Part shown: positions 1 to 15,000 of the stretch, in pieces
How the letters are laid out: every line of letters begins with the position of its first letter
Position numbering within the stretch: the first letter of the stretch is position 1
Origin: Saururus chinensis
Taxonomy: Eukaryota > Streptophyta > Magnoliopsida > Piperales > Saururaceae
Assembly (NCBI GenBank): GCA_035235625.1
Contig: CP141143.1
Span: 42,703,178-42,767,177 of the forward strand
Reading direction: 5' to 3'
DNA length: 64,000 nucleotides
Program-made: the position numbers and the translations under genes
The notes under the pieces: model-generated
The model's input: the letters and a program-made list of their open reading frames with translations, nothing else
Told to the model about the DNA's origin: nothing
The model's database searches: none

Positions 1-966
1 GCATGTCATAAATTAGTTAACTCTACCTTTTGACTCGAACACCCTTTGTTTAGTGATGCACGCTGAGTCCTGGTTTACTCAATAGAGAGAATTTAATTTT
101 TTAGCTCTTTACAAAAAAAACTTTCATGCTTTTATTTTCACAATTTTTTTCTTTTTTTTCTTGAGCACATTATACAATTAACCTGAATTGTGTTGAAAAA
201 AAGTCCTAAACTGTTCTATGAACCAAGAATAGTTATGCCCAAAACTCTATTATGATAACATGAGTACTACTAGATCATGTCAAAGTTTTACCCACATAAG
301 TAAATAATTACTTAGATTCAATGGTATCCACCAAGATGTAAGACCATAATCAAGGGCTCGAATTCTTACTTAGGCAAATGTCTTTCTTAATTTTTTCAAA
401 ATAGGAACACAAGAAACCAATATGAAGTAATCAGAACTCAAAATTATTAAATTTTTCAAGTCATGTTCTAAGCAATATGATGTCATTAAATATAGTCACA
501 TGTCTAAAATAAGCATAAATGTAAATAATCAAAAACATAAAATAAAATAAATCTAATTAATTTTTTCAATTTTCATTTTTTAAGTAAAACTAAAAAAACC
601 TAAAAGAAAAATCTCTTTTTACACCCCCAAACCTAAATTAAACATTGTCCTCAATGTATAAAAGAAAACAAATGCAGTACTGAAGATAAGAAAAGAGGAA
701 AGAAGATATAGTACATCGGTTGATGTGCTCATATACATAGCTATCAAAAGAAAAATAGTCAATAAAGCGCAAGCATAATCACATTAGGGTGAATCAATAA
801 TGAATCATATAAGCACACCCTAATAATGATTGGAGCAATCGACAAAGATAATAAAATAAAAATTAAATATTAAATTAAACAAAAAATAACTATCAAAACT
901 AAAAGTGGGTTACCTCCCAGGAGCGCTAAGTTTACTGTCTTCAGCCAAATACACCTCTATCTAAAC

Positions 967-1791
967 TCATCCAAGTTCCTTTAAAGCAATTATCTTCTCT
1001 TGATCAATTCTACTTATCAAATCAAAGTGAGTTAAACAAATATTTAGTGGATCATCAGAATAAATGAAAAGAAAAGCATCCTCCCCCAAACTCTCAATCA
1101 TGTCAACCTCAAAAGTATCATCAGAGTCTAATGGTTGTCTAATGGCATCAAAAACATTTAACTCACATGTTAAGTTCCCGAAAGATAGCCACATCACTCC
1201 ATTTCAATAATTTATTAGATAATTGGATGTAGCAAGGAATGGATGACCCAAAATCACAGGGATTTGAGAAGTTGTATTTGAAACCGGTTATGTGTCTAAA
1301 ATAATAAAGTATACCAAAAAATAAAATTTGTCCACTTGAATAAGGACATCTTCCACTATTCCACTTAGCCTTTTGATTGAGAAGTCGGCAAGGTGAAGTG
1401 TTATGTTGGTGGGTTTCAAATCCACTAGACCTAATTGCTCATAAACAGAAAAAGGTAAAAGATTTACACTTTGCGCCCCTAAATCAAGCAAAGCTTTTTC
1501 AATTCAAAAGTTCCCAATTACATAGGATATGGTTGGACAACTTGGATCCTTGTATTTGGGAGGGGTATTATGTTGCAAAATTGAGCTCACTTGTTCCATC
1601 AAAAATGCATTCTTTTGATGCTTAATTGTACAAAGGTCTTTCAAAAAATTTGCATAAGATGGAATTTGTTTAATGGCATCTAAGTGAGAAATGTTAATCT
1701 TTACTTGTTTAAAAATTTCCAGAATGTCACCATTTTGTACCAATTTATAGAAGATTATAATCTTTGAGGAAAATGAGGAGGAATAGGACAA
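967..1791 (-). pseudogene. gag-protease (retropepsin) reading frame with two nonsense codons
   Basis: One minus-strand frame stays in register from 1791 to 967. It opens with a gag-protease linker containing 'LDAIKQIPSYANFLKDLC' and 'NTPPKYKDPSCPTISYVIG', typical of plant Ty3/gypsy polyproteins of the Athila/Tat kind. The retropepsin active site is seen as 'LLDLGA' (about 1475-1490) followed by 'VNLLPFSVYEQLGL', with one extra glutamine after the A. Further on are 'GIVEDVLIQVDKFYF' and the flap-distal 'VILGHPFLATSN' (about 1225-1265). In-frame stops lie at about 1504-1506 and 1288-1290, so the frame cannot give a full protein. The protease would normally mature Gag and Pol in virus-like particles. 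It is clearly a decayed copy. Confidence 0.8.
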
Positions 1792-2181
1792 TCGGATTTG
1801 TCAAGTTCATCATCATGTTTAGAATTCAAAGACTCCTTAGGTTCAACAACCTTCATTGGAATGTCTTTGTTAATGATTTTTCCACTTCTGAAAGTGGTGA
1901 TGGACTTAGCATATTTTTCTTGTGAACTTGAAGAATTTAAATTTTTAATTACAAATTGAGCTTTAGGATTTGGTTGAGGTTTTGAGAAGGAAACTTTTTT
2001 TTTTTTTTAGTGCACAAAGCTGTGGTTAATTGAGTGATAGAAGTCTTCAAGTCATTGAGCATTGTTTGGTTGTTGATTGTTGTTTGACTTTGCATGATTG
2101 TTTGCAATGTGTCTTCAAGAGTCTTCTTGTGTGGTGGAACATAATTTGAAGAAGAAAGGGCTACTGCATATTAGACTCATT

Positions 2182-2345
2182 TCTCCAACCAAAGTTAGGA
2201 TGATTTCTCCAGTTAGAAGTATAAGTTTTAGAATAACGAGAAGAAAAAGGCATTTTGTAAGTATTCATAATATTTGCTTAAGTATGAAACACCTCTTGAA
2301 AAACAGGGACTGTTGCACAATCTTGTGTTTGGTGTCCATCACTCT
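2182..2345 (-). pseudogene. gag nucleocapsid end: half a CCHC zinc knuckle plus basic tail
   Basis: The minus-strand translation reads 'DGHQTQDC' (2312-2341), the last half of a CX2CX4HX4C zinc knuckle. It is followed by 'VPVFQEVFH', a stop, and then 'NWRNHPNFGWRN' at about 2182-2217, a strongly conserved segment of Athila/Tat-like Gag. The first two cysteines are absent because satellite begins at about 2346, so the truncation point lies inside the knuckle. The region is in a frame with stops and is not functional. Confidence 0.7.
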
Positions 2346-5300
2346 AACATAATAACGAATAAAATTTAAAATGTGATTACACACTTTTACCGTTCTTTCT
2401 GAACTTATATAATTTCATTCTCTTAATTAGATATAAAATAAAGTAACAAAGCTCATCATGAATGTTTATTTAATTTATTTAAATGAATACATACTTATTT
2501 GCAATGTTTGAAAGAATGAATTAAACATTTAGCAGACCCCTTTTGGTCAAGTTATATCCTTTTGATCGATTAAAACTAAAGTAAGTTAAGAATGTGCACA
2601 AATTGTTATATTATTCAAAGTTTAAACCTTCTATTCATTTGTTATGTTTGTAATAATGAATTAAATAGACAAAGTGATTCCAAAATTTAACAGTTATTCC
2701 TTAACTCATATGATTTTATTCGCTTAACTAGATTTATAACAAAGTACCAAAGCTCGTCATGAATGTATATTTAATTCTTTTAAATAAATATGTACACATT
2801 TGCTAAGTTCAAAAGAATTAATCAAACGTACTAGAAAATGAACCTATCTTACCCCTTTTGCTCAAGTTATATCCTTTTGATTCATTAAAACCTAAGTAAG
2901 TTAAAAATGTACACAAATCATTATTTCATTTAAAGTTTAAAGAGACCTCTCATTCATCTGTTACGTTTGTAATAATGAATTAAATTAACAAAGTAATTCC
3001 ACAATTTAACCGTACTTCCTTAGCATATATGATTTCATATACTTAACTTAATTTATAACAAAGCAACAAAGCTAGTCCCAATGTCTATTTAATTCTTTTA
3101 AAAGAATACGTACTCATTTATTAAGTTGGAAATAATGAATCAAACATACTAAATGACGAAATAATCAGACTCCTTTTGGTCAAGTTATATCCTTTTCATC
3201 GATTAAAGCCGATGTAAGTTAAGAATGTGTACAAATTGTTATATCCTTTAAAGTTTTAAGAGACCTCCCATTCATTTTTTATGTTCATAATAATGAATCT
3301 AAATAACAAAGTAATTCCACAATTTAACCATTCTATATGATTTCATTCGCTTAAGTAGATTTTGAACAAAATACCAAAGATAGTTAAGAATGTATATTTA
3401 TTTGTTTTAAATAAATACCTACTCATTTTCTAAGTTCAAAAAAATTAATCAAAAGCAGTAAACAACGAACCAATTGGACCCCATTTTGTCAAGCTATATC
3501 TTTTTGATCGATTAAAACCAATGTAGGTTAAGAATGTGCACAAATCATTATATTATTTAAAGTTTAAAGAAACCTGCCGTACATTTGTTATGTTCGTAAT
3601 AACAAATCAAATTTACAAAGTGATTCCACAATTTTACGGTTCTTCCTTTAGCTTATATGATTTCATTCGCTTAACTAGATTTAGAACAAAGCACTAAAGC
3701 TGGTCACAAATGTATATTTAACTTTTTAAATGAATATGTACTTATTTGCCAAATTCGAAAGAATGAATTAAACATTCGGCCCCCTTTTGGTTAAGTAATA
3801 TCATTTTGATCTATTAAAACCGTTATAAGTTACTAATGTGCATGAATCGTTCTATTGTTTAAAGTTTAAACAGACCTTCCATTCATTTGTTACATTTCTA
3901 ATAACGAATTAAATTTAAAATGTGATTACACAATTTGACCATTCTTCCTTAACTTATATGATTTCATTCGCTTAACTAAATATAGAACAAAGCACAAAAT
4001 TTCATCATGAATGTATATTTAATTCTTTTAAATGAATACGTACTCATTTGCTATGTTAAAAAAAATGCAACAAACTTACTAAATGACGAACCAATTAAAC
4101 CTCTTCTGGTCAAGTTATATCCTTTTGATCGATTAAAACTGATATAAGTTTAGAATGTGCACAAGTTGTTATATCATTTAAACTTTAAAAAGACATCTCA
4201 TTCATTTGTTACATTCGTAATAATGAATTAAATTAAGAAAGTGATTCCCCGATTTGACCTTTCTTCCTTAGCTTATATGATTTAATTTGCTTAACTACAT
4301 TTTGAATATAGTACCAAAGCTCATCACAAATGTATATTTAATTCTTTAAAATAAATACATACTCATTTTCTCATTTTAAAAGAATGAATTAAGCATACTA
4401 AGCAATGAACATATCGGACCCCTTCTGGTCAAGTTATATCCTTTTGATCGATTAAAATTGATATAAGTTAAGAATGTGTACAAATCGTTATATCGTTTAA
4501 AGTTTAAATAGTCCTCCCATTAATTTGTTACATTCGTAATAATAAATCTAATTTGCAAGTGATTCCAAAATTTAACCGTTCTTTCTTAATTTATATGATT
4601 TTATTCACTTAACTTGATTTTGAACAAAGTAGCAAAGCTCGTTAAGAATGTATATTTAATTATTTTTAATAAATGCGTACTCATTTGCTAAGCATGAAAG
4701 AATTAATCAAACGTACTAAATGACAAACCAATTGGATCCCTTTTAGTTAAGTTACCCTTTTGATAGATTAAAACAGATGTAGGTTAAGAATGTGTACATA
4801 TCATTATATCGTTCAAAGTTTAAAAAAACTTGCCATTCATTTGTTACGATCATAATAACAAATTAAATTTACAAAGTGATTCTACAATTTGACCATTCTT
4901 TCTTTAACTTATATGATTTTATTTGCTTAAATAGATTTAGAACAAAGCCGTAAAGCTCATCACGAATTTATATTAATTACTTTAAATGAATATGTACTCA
5001 TTTGCTAAGTTCAAAAGAAATAATTCAACGTACGACACGATGAACTAATTGGACCTCTTTCGGTGAAGTTATATCCTTTTGATTGATTTAAACCGATGTA
5101 AGTTAAGAATGAGTATAAATCATTGCATCGTTTAAAGTTTAAAGAGACCTTCCATTCATTTGTTACATTAGTAATATCCAAATAAATTTAAAATGTGATT
5201 TCACAATTTGATCGCTCTTCCTTAACTTATATGATTTAATTCATTTAACTAGATTTAGTACAAAGTACCAAAGTTCATCACGAACGTATATTTAATTCTT

Positions 5301-8300
5301 TTAAATAAATATACACTCATTTGCTAATTTAAAAAATATTATTTAAAATGTGTACTAAATGATGAACCAATCAGATCCCTTTTGGTCAAGTTATATTTTT
5401 TTGATTGATTAAAACTAAAGTAAGATTAGAATGTGCACAAATCGTTATATCGTTTAAAGTTTAAAGAGACCTCTCATTTATTTATTAAATTCATAATAAC
5501 GAATCAAATCAATAAAGTGATTCTACAATTTGACCGTTCTTCTTTAGCTTATAGTCATTCGCTTAACTAGCTTTAGAACAAAGAACTAAAGCTCGTCACA
5601 ATGTACATTGAATTATTTTAAATGAAAACGTACTCATTTGCTAAGTTCAAAATAATAAATTAAATATACTAAATGACAAACTTATTGAACCCCTTTTGGT
5701 CAAGTTATATCCTTTTGATCGATTAAAACCGAACTAAGTTAGGAATGTGTACATTTATTGTTATATCATTTATAGTTTAAAAAGACCTTCAATTTATTTG
5801 TTATGCTTGTAATAATGAATCAAATTAATAAAATGATTCTACAATTTGACTTTTTTTCCTTAACTTATATAATTTTATTCGCTAAACTAGATTTTGAACA
5901 AAACACTAATGCTCGTTAAGAATATATATTTAATTATTTTAAATAAATACATACTCATTTATAAAGTTTGCAAGAATGTATCCAATGCACTAAATGATGA
6001 GCTAATTTGATCCCTTTTGGTCTGATTATATTCTTTTGATCGTTTAAAACTGATGTAGGTTAGGTATGTCCACAATTTGACTGTTCTTCCTTAGTTAATA
6101 CGATTTCATTTGCTTAAGTTAATTTATAATAAAGAACCAAAGCTCGTTACAAATGTATATTTAATTATTTTAAATAAATATATACTCATTTGCTAAGTTA
6201 AAAATAATGAATTAAACATACTAAACGATGAACTGATCGGGACCCCCTTTGGTAAAGTAATATCCTTTTGATTGATGAAAACTGATCGAAGTTTATAATG
6301 TGCATGAATTGTTGTATCTTTTAAAGTTTAAGGTGACCTCAAATTCATTTGTTACATTCATAATAATGAATCAAATTTAAAATGTGATTACACAATTTCA
6401 CCTTTCTTCTTCCTTAACTTATATTATTTCATTTGCTTAAATAGATTTAGAACAAAGTATCAAAATTCATCACGAATGTCAATTTAATTCTTTTAAATAA
6501 ATACGTACTCATTTGCTAAGTTGGAAAGAATAAATCAAATGTACGAAATGATGAAATAATTGGACCCCTATTCGTCAAGTTATATTATTTTGATCGATTA
6601 AAGCCGATGTAAGTTAAGAATATGCACAATTCGTTATATCGTTTAAAGTTTGAAATGACCTCCTATTTATTTGTTACGTTCATAATAACGACTCACATCA
6701 ATAAAGTGATTCTATAATTTGACCGTTCTAACTTAATTTATATAATTTGTTACGATGTATATTTAATTATTTTAAATTAATACGTACTCATTTTCTAAGT
6801 TCAAAATAATAAATCAAATGTACTAAACGACGAACTAATCGAACCCCTTTTGGTCAAGTTATATCCTTTTAATCAATTAAATTAGAAGTAAGTTAGGAAT
6901 GTGCACAATTGTTATATCGTTCAAAATTTAAAAAGAAATTTTATTCATTTGTTACATTCGTAATAACAAATCACATCAACAACAAATTGATACTACAATT
7001 TGACCCTTCTTACTAATAATAAAGTACAAAAGTTCATCATGAATGCATATATTAAATATATACGTACTTATTTGCTAAGTTCAAAAGTATAAATAAAACG
7101 TACTAAACAAGGAACCAATTGGACCCCTTTTCCTCAAATTATATCCTTTTGATTAATTAAAACCAAAGTAAGTTATAAATGTACAAAAATTATTATATCG
7201 TTTAAAGTTTAAAGAGACCGACCATTAATTTATTACATTCATGATAATGAATAAAATCAACAAAGTGATTCCACAATTTGACCATTTTCCCTTAGCTTAT
7301 ATGATTTTATTCACTTAACTAGCTTTAGAACAAAGAACTAAATCTCGTTACGATGTATATTAAATTATTTTATATAAGCACATACTCATTTGCTAAGTTT
7401 AAATGAAAGAATCAAACATACAAAACTACGAACTAATCAAACTCCTTTTGGTCATGTTATATCCTTTTGTTCGATTAAAACCAAAGTAAGTTATGAATGT
7501 GCACAAATATCGTTTAAAGTTTGAAGAGACCTCACATTTATATATTACGTTCATAATAATAAATCAAATTGACAAAGTGATTCTACTATTTGACCGTTCT
7601 TCAATAACTTATATAAATTTATTCGCTTAACTAGATTTAGAACAAAGCACCAAAGCTCGACACGAATGCATTTTAAATTTTTTTAAATAAATACGTACTT
7701 ATTAACATAGTTCAAAATATTGAATTAAATGTACTAAATGTTAAACAAATCGGACCCCTTTTAGTTAAGTTATATTCTTTTGATCAATTAACATCGATGT
7801 TAGTTAAAAATATGCACAAATCGTTATATCATTTAAAGTTTAAATATACCTCTTATTCATTTGTTACATTTGTAATAACGAATCAAATCGAAAAAGTAAT
7901 TCCACAATTTTACAGTTCTTCCTTAACTTATATAATTTTATTTGTATAACTAGATTTAGAATAAACCACTAAAGCTCGTTACGAATTTATATTTAATTAT
8001 TTTAAATAAATATTTACACATTTGCTAAGTATAAATTAATGAACTAAATTTACTAAACAACAAACTAATCAGACATCATTTGGTCAAGTTATATCCTTCT
8101 GATCGTTTAAAACCGAAGTAAGTTAATAATGTACACAAATCGTTATATTGTTTATAGTTTAAAGAGACCTCTAATTCATTTGTTAGGTTTGTAATAATGA
8201 ATCAAATTAACAAAGCGATGCCACATTTTGAGCATTCTTCCTTAATTTAATTTTGCTTAACTAGATTTTCAACAAAGCACCAAAGCTCGTCCAAAGGTAT

Positions 8301-11300
8301 ATTTAATTATTTTAAATAAATATATAATTATTTGGTAAGTTTGAAAGAGTGAATATGTACTAAACAACGAACCAATCGGACACCTTTTGGTTAATTTATA
8401 TCCTTTTAATCGATTAAAACTGATGTAAGTTAAGAATATACACAAATTATTATATATTTTAAAAATTATAGTCCTCCCATTCATTTGTAATGTTTGTAAG
8501 AACGACTCAAATTAACAAAGTGATTCCACAAATTTATAAATCTTCATTAACTTATATGATTTCATTCTCTTAATTAGAGTTGGAACAAAACACTAAAGCT
8601 CCTTACGAATGTATTTTTAATTATTTTGAATAAATAGGTACTTATTTACTAAGTTAAAAATCATGAATTCAATGTACTAAACAATGAACCAATCAAACCC
8701 CTTTTGGTTAAGTTATATCCCCCTAATATATTAAAACTAAAATAAGTTATGAATGTGCACAAATCACTATATCATTTAAAGTTAAAAGAGACCTCTCATT
8801 CATTTGTTATGTTCATAATAACGAATCAAATTGACAAAGTAATTCCACTACTTTACCATTCTGGCTTAACTTATATAAATTTATTCGCTTAACTATATTT
8901 AAAACAAAGCACCAAAGCTTGACACAAATGTATTTGAATTTTTTTAAAATAAATATGTACTCACTAACTTAGTTCGAAATATTTAATCAAACATAGTAAA
9001 CGATGAACCAAATAGGACCCCTTTTAGTTAAGTTATATCCTTTTGATCGATTAACACCAACATAAGTTAAAAAAGTGTAAAAATCGTTATATCGTATAAA
9101 GTTTAAAGAGACCTCCTATTCATTTGTTACATTGGTAATAACGAATAAAATTAACAAAGTAATTCCACAATTTGACCAGTCTTCCTTAATTTATATGATT
9201 TTATTCGCATAACTAGCTTTAGAACAAAGAACTAAAGCTTGCCATGATGTATATTTAATTGTTTTAAATAAATAGGAATTCTTTTGCTAAGTTCGTAAGA
9301 ATGAATCAAACGTGCTAAACAACAAACCAATCGGACCCCTTTCAGTCAAGTATATCCTTCTGATCAATTAAAACTAAAGTAAGTTAAGAATGTGCACATA
9401 TCATAATATCGTTTAAAGTTTAAAAAGACCTCCCATTAATTTGTTACATTTGTGATAATAAATCAAATTGTTAGAGTGATTCCACTATTTGACCGTTCTT
9501 CCATAACTTATATTAATTTATTTGCTTAAGTAGATGTAAAACAAATCACCAAAGCATGGCATAAATGCATTTTAAATTTTTTTAAATAAATATGTACTAA
9601 TTAACGTAGTTCAAAATATTAAATCAAATGTACTAAACATTAAACTAATTGGACCCCTTTTGGTTAAGTTTTATTCTTTTAATCAATTAACACCAATGTA
9701 AGTAAAAATGTGTACAACTCGTTATATTATTTAAAGTTTAAAGAGACCTCTCATTCATTTGTTATGTTTGTAATAACGAATATAATTAATAAAGTGATTC
9801 CACAATTTTACGGTTCTCCCTTAACTTATATAATTTTATTCACTTAACTAGATTTAGAATAAACCATTAAGCTCGTTACGAATGTATATTTAATTATTTT
9901 AAATAAATATGCACCTATTTGCTAAGTTCAAATTAAAGAATTAAATATACTAAACAATGAACCAATTAGATCCATTTTGGTCAAGTTCTTTTGTTCGAAT
10001 AAAACCGAAGTAAGTTAAGAATTTGTACAAATCCTTATACTATTTAAAGTTTAAATAGACCTCTCATTCATTTGTTATGTTCATAATAACAACAAATTGA
10101 TAAAGTAATTCCACAATTTGACCATTCTTCCTTAATTTATATGATTTTATTTGCTTAACTAACTTTAAAATAAAGAAGTAAAGCTCGCCATGATGTATAT
10201 TTAATTGTTTTAAATGAATACGCATTCGCTAAGTTTGAAAGAATAAATCAAATGTACTAAACAACGAACCAATCGGATCCCTTTTGGTCATGTTATATCC
10301 TTTTGATCGATTAAAAGCGAAGTAAGTTAAGAATGTGCACAAATCATAATATCGTTTAAAGTTGAAAATGACCTCTTATTAATTTGTTATATTCATAATA
10401 ATGAATTAAATTAACAAAGAGATTTCATTATTTAACCGTTCTTTCTTAATTATACAAATTTATTTGCTTAACTAGATTTAGAACAAAGTACCAAAGTACG
10501 ACATAAATGCATTTAATTTTTTTTAAATAAATACAAACTCATTAACTTAGTTCAAAATATTAAATCAAATGTACTAAACATTAAACTAATCAGACACCTT
10601 TTGGTTAAGTTATATCCTTTTAATCGATTAACAACAATGTAAGTTACAAATGTGCACAAATCGTTATATCATTTAAAGATTAAAGAGACCTCCCATTTAT
10701 TTGTTACATTCATAATAACGAATCTAATTAACAAAGTGATTCCACAATTTTACGGTTCTTCCTTAACTTACAAAATGTAATTCACTTAACTAGATTTAGA
10801 ATAAACCACTAAGCTCATTATAATTGTATATTTATTGTTTTAAATAAATACGTATTCATTTAGTAAGTTCAAATTAATGAATTAAACATACTAAACAATG
10901 AACCAATCTGAACCCTTTTGATCAAGTTATATTCTTCTGATCGATTAACACAAAAGTAAGTTAAGAATATGCACAAATCATAGATCTTTTAAAGTTTAAA
11001 AGACCTCCCATTCATTTGTTACGTTAATAATAAAGAATCAAATTAGCAATGTGATTCAAATATTTGACGGTTTTTCCTCAACTTATATGAATTTATTCGC
11101 TTAACTAGATTTAGAACAAAGCACCAAAGCTCGACACAATTGAAATTAGAATTTTTTTAAATAAATATGTACTCATTAACATAGTTCAAAATATTGAGTC
11201 AAATGTACTAAACATTAAACCAATCGGACCCCTTTTGGTTAAGTTATATATCCTTTTGATCGATTAATATTGATAGTTAAAAATGTGTACAAATCTTTTT

Positions 11301-11582
11301 ATCGTTGAAAACTTATATAGGTCACCCATTTATTTGTTATGTTTTTAATAAAGAATCAAATTGACAAAGTGATTCCACAATTTTACGGTTCTTCCTGAAC
11401 ATATATAAATTCATTTGCTTAACTAGATTTAGAATAAACAACTAAAGCTTGTTGCGAATGTATATTTAATTATTTTAAATAAATACGTACTCATTTGCTA
11501 AGTTCAAATTAATGAATTGAACATACAAAACAACAAACCAATTGGACCACATTTGGTTAAGTTATATCCTTTTGATCAATTA
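2346..11582 (+). repeat. Satellite array, subfamily A (about 29 monomers)
   Basis: Head-to-tail AT-rich monomers. An easy register mark is 'caagttatatccttttgat', seen near 2548, 2863, 3181, 3490, 3792, 4111 and 4430, giving spacings of 302-319 bases. Each monomer then runs through 'gtttaaagagacctcccatt', 'acaaagtgattccacaattt', 'cttaactagatttagaacaa', 'gtatatttaattattttaaa' and 'acgtactcatttgctaagtt'. Copies differ from each other at many positions, so the array is old or little homogenised. Shortened monomers occur, for example about 6735-6760 and 7010-7040 where part of the unit is missing. No gene is visible; the few open frames are chance frames within monomers. Confidence 0.95.
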
Positions 11583-12032
11583 AATTTGGAATTGAGAGGG
11601 AAGTACAAAATAATTACACTTCAACAACATTCTAGGTGTAATAAAAGTTAAAATAAGTACTCCCAACCATTCCTAGGGAAGGTAGGAGGCCGAAACAGAT
11701 TTCTAGGCCACATTTAATGCTTGATTGGCCCAAAGTTCTGCACCATGAATAAATATGACGAATTTAACTTTGTTCAATGGGCTTTCTTTAACTTTTCCTT
11801 CGATGTGCTTTAACAGATTTCTTGGGCTTGATTTTCTATTTGCATTTCTTTTATGTCATGCTCTTGGATCCCACATATGATTTTCATCCCTTAAGAGTAC
11901 ATGCACAGCTGGACTTTCACAACCAAATATGCCTAGAAGGATAAATTCTTGGAATTGAACTAGAAGTTGAACTTCTTTGCTTAATCAACTAATTTCACCA
12001 CAAAAACAATTTCATCTCGATTCACATCAACA
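11583..12032 (-). mobile_element. LTR-like fragment, antisense, truncated at its TATA box
   Basis: The segment is the reverse complement of the first 450 or so bases of the LTR-like copy at 36760. Its right edge reads, in reverse, 'gttgatgtgaatcgagatg', the shared left end of the family. Its left edge stops at 'ttggaattgagagggaag', just short of the TATA motif in the complete copy. Satellite flanks it on both sides (about 11581 and 12033). It includes the family's landmark 'ggatcccacatatg' and 'ttcatggtgcag' (reverse). I see no coding capacity. Confidence 0.7.
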
Positions 12033-15000
12033 AGAAAGCACCAAAGCCCAACACGATTGCATTTTAAATTTTTTTTAATCAATACACGCAATTTAGTTCA
12101 AAATATTGAATTATACATTCTAAATGTTAAACCAATCAGATCCCTTTTGGTTAAGTTATATCCTTTTGATTGATTAACACTGATGTAAGTTAAAAATTTT
12201 AACAGATCGTTACATCGTTTAAAGTTTAAAGAGACATTCCACTCATTTGTTATGTTCGTAATAACTAATCAAATCCACAAAGTGATTCCACAATTTGACT
12301 ATTCTTCCTTAACTTATACTATTTCATTTGCTTAACTAGATTTTGAACAAAGCACCAAAGCTCATTAAAAATGTATATTCAACAGTTTTAAATAAATATG
12401 AACTTATTTGTTAAGTTCACAAAAATGAATCAAACGTACAAAATGATGAACCAATTGGACCCATTTTGGTGAAGTTATATTCTTTTGATCGATTAAAACC
12501 GATGTAGGTTAAGAATGTTCACAATACGTTATATCATTTAATGTTTAAAGAGATGTGTCATTCATTTGTTACATTTGTAAAGTGATTCCACAATTTTACG
12601 ATTCTTCCTTAACTTATAAAATTCCATTCGCTTAACTAGATTTAGAACAAAGCACGAAAGCTAGTCATGAATGTATATTTAATTGTAATAAATTAATATA
12701 TACTCAGTTGCTAAGTTCAAAAGAATTTTTTAAATATACAGAACAACGAACCAATCAGACCCCTTTTTGTTATGTTATATCATTTTGATCGATTAAAACC
12801 GATGTAAGTTAAGAATGTGCACAAATTGTTATATCATTTATATAGTTTAAAGAGACCTCCCATTCATTTATTATGTTCATAATAACGAATTAAATTGACA
12901 AAGTGATTCCACAATTTAACCATTCCTCCTTAATTTATATAATTTCATTCGTTTAACTATCTTTAGAACAAAGTACTAAAGTTCATCATGATGTATATTT
13001 AATTGTTTTATATTAATACATACTCATTTGCAAAGTTTGAAATAATGAATCAAGCATACTAAATGATGAACTAATCAAACCCCTTTTGGTCAAATTATAT
13101 CCTTTTGATCGATTCAAACCAAAGTACGTTAGGAATGTGCACAAATCGTTTTATCATTTAAAGTTTAAGGAGACCTTTTATTCATTTGTTACATTCGTAA
13201 TAACAAATCAAATCAACAAAGTGATTCCATAATTTGACCGTTCTTCCTTAACTAATATGTTTTCATTCGCTTGACTAGATTTTAAACAAAGCACCAAAAG
13301 CTCGTTATGAATGTATATTAAATTGTTTTAAAAAAATACGTACTCTTTTGCTAAGTTTAAAAAAATGAATCAAACGTACTAAACTATGAGCTAATTGGAC
13401 CCCTTTGGGTCAAGTTATATATCGATTAAAACTAATGTACGTTAAGAATGTGAACAAATCATTATATCGTTTAATGTTTAAAGAAACTTGTCATTCATTT
13501 GTTATGTTTGTAATAACGAATCAAATTTACAAAGTGATTCCACAATTTTACAGTTCTTCCTTTAACTTATATAATTTCATTCGCTTAATTACATTTAGAA
13601 CAAAGCACTAAAGCTAGTAAAGAATGTATATTTAACTGTTTTCAATAAATACGTACTTATTTACTAAGTTTGAAATAATAAATTAAACGTATTAAATGAT
13701 GAACCAATTGGACTCCATTTGGTCAAGAAATATTCTTTTGATCGATTAAAATTGTTCTAAGTTAATAATATGCACAAATCGTTGTATCGTGAAAAGTTTA
13801 AAGAGTCTTCTCAGTCATTTGTAATGCTTGTAATAACGAATCAAATTTAAAATGTGATTGAACTATTTGATAGTTCTTCCTTAACTTATATAATTTCATT
13901 TACTTAATTAAATTTAAAATAAAGCACCGAAGCTCGTCATGAATGTCTGTTTAATTGTTTTAAATTAATACATACTTTTTTGCTAAGTTGGAAAAAATGA
14001 ATCAAATGTACTAAACGAGAAATAATCTAACCCCTTTTAGTCAAGTTATATCCATTTAATCAATTAAAGCTAATGTAAGTTAAGAATGTCCACAAATCAT
14101 TATATTGTTCAAAGTTTAAAGAGACCTCCATTCATTTGTTACGTTTGTAATAACGAATCTAATCAACAAAGTGATTCCACAATTTGTCACGATGTATATT
14201 AAATTATTTTAAATAAATAAAGACTCACTTGCTAGGTTTAGAATAATGAATCAAATCTACTAAACGATAAACTAGTCGGAGCCCTCTTAGTCGATTTATA
14301 TCCTTTTGATCTACTAAAACCGAAGTAAGTTAGGAATGTGCACAAATCGTTGTATTGTTTAAAGTTTAAAGAGACCTCCCATTCATTTGTTATGTTCAGA
14401 ATAATGAATAAAATTTAGAATGTTATTTCATAATTTGACCGTTCTTCTTTTACATATATGATTTTATTCGCTTAACTAGATTTAGAACAAAGCACTAAAG
14501 TTCATCACGATTGTCTATTTAATTCTTTTAAATAAATATGTACTCATTTACTAAGTTGGAAAGAATGAATAAAATGTACTAAATGACAAACCAATCGGAT
14601 CCCTTTTAGTCAAGTTATTTCCTTTTAATCGATTAAAGCCGATGTAAGTTAAGAATTGCACAAATCCTTGTATCGTTTAAATTTTAAAAAACCTCTTATT
14701 CATTTGTTATGTTCATAATAATGAATCAAATCAACAAATTGATTACACAATTTCACTGTTCTTGCTTAATTTATGTGATTTCATTCGCTTAACTATCTTT
14801 AGCACAAAGAACTAAAGCTCATCACAATGTATATTTATTTATTTTAAATGAATACGTACTCATTTGCTAAGTTCAAAATAATGAATCAAACACGTACTAA
14901 ATGACTAACTAATCAGTCCCCTTCTGGTCAAAGTCTACAATTTTAATCGATTAAAACAGAAGTAAATTACTAATGTGTACAAATCGTTATATCATTTAAA

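Larger units (their letters stand above)
1..2345 (-). mobile_element. Ty3/gypsy retrotransposon remnant (gag-protease), antisense, truncated
   Basis: Read on the minus strand, the segment runs from the zinc-knuckle end of gag (2341) through a gag-protease linker to a retropepsin domain ending near 967, then into AT-rich non-coding sequence that leaves the window at position 1. The 600-920 stretch holds antisense motifs I associate with the non-coding part of this class of plant element: a run of C's followed by 'cattgtcctcaatg' and the block 'ggttacctcccaggagcgct' at 909-930. No reverse transcriptase, RNase H or integrase is recognisable in 1-960, so it is either a gag-protease-only derivative or one whose pol lies off the window. 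The right end is cut abruptly by satellite at about 2346, where half of the zinc knuckle is missing. Confidence 0.8.

Noticed and set aside
1377-1625. Plus-strand open frame over the protease region
   Set aside because: It is the antisense shadow of the gag-protease frame, which has clear retropepsin motifs on the other strand.
13405-13611. Short open frames within satellite monomers (also 8269, 21633, 26496, 43633, 44743)
   Set aside because: They recur wherever a monomer happens to lack a stop, are not conserved across the array and have no initiation context.
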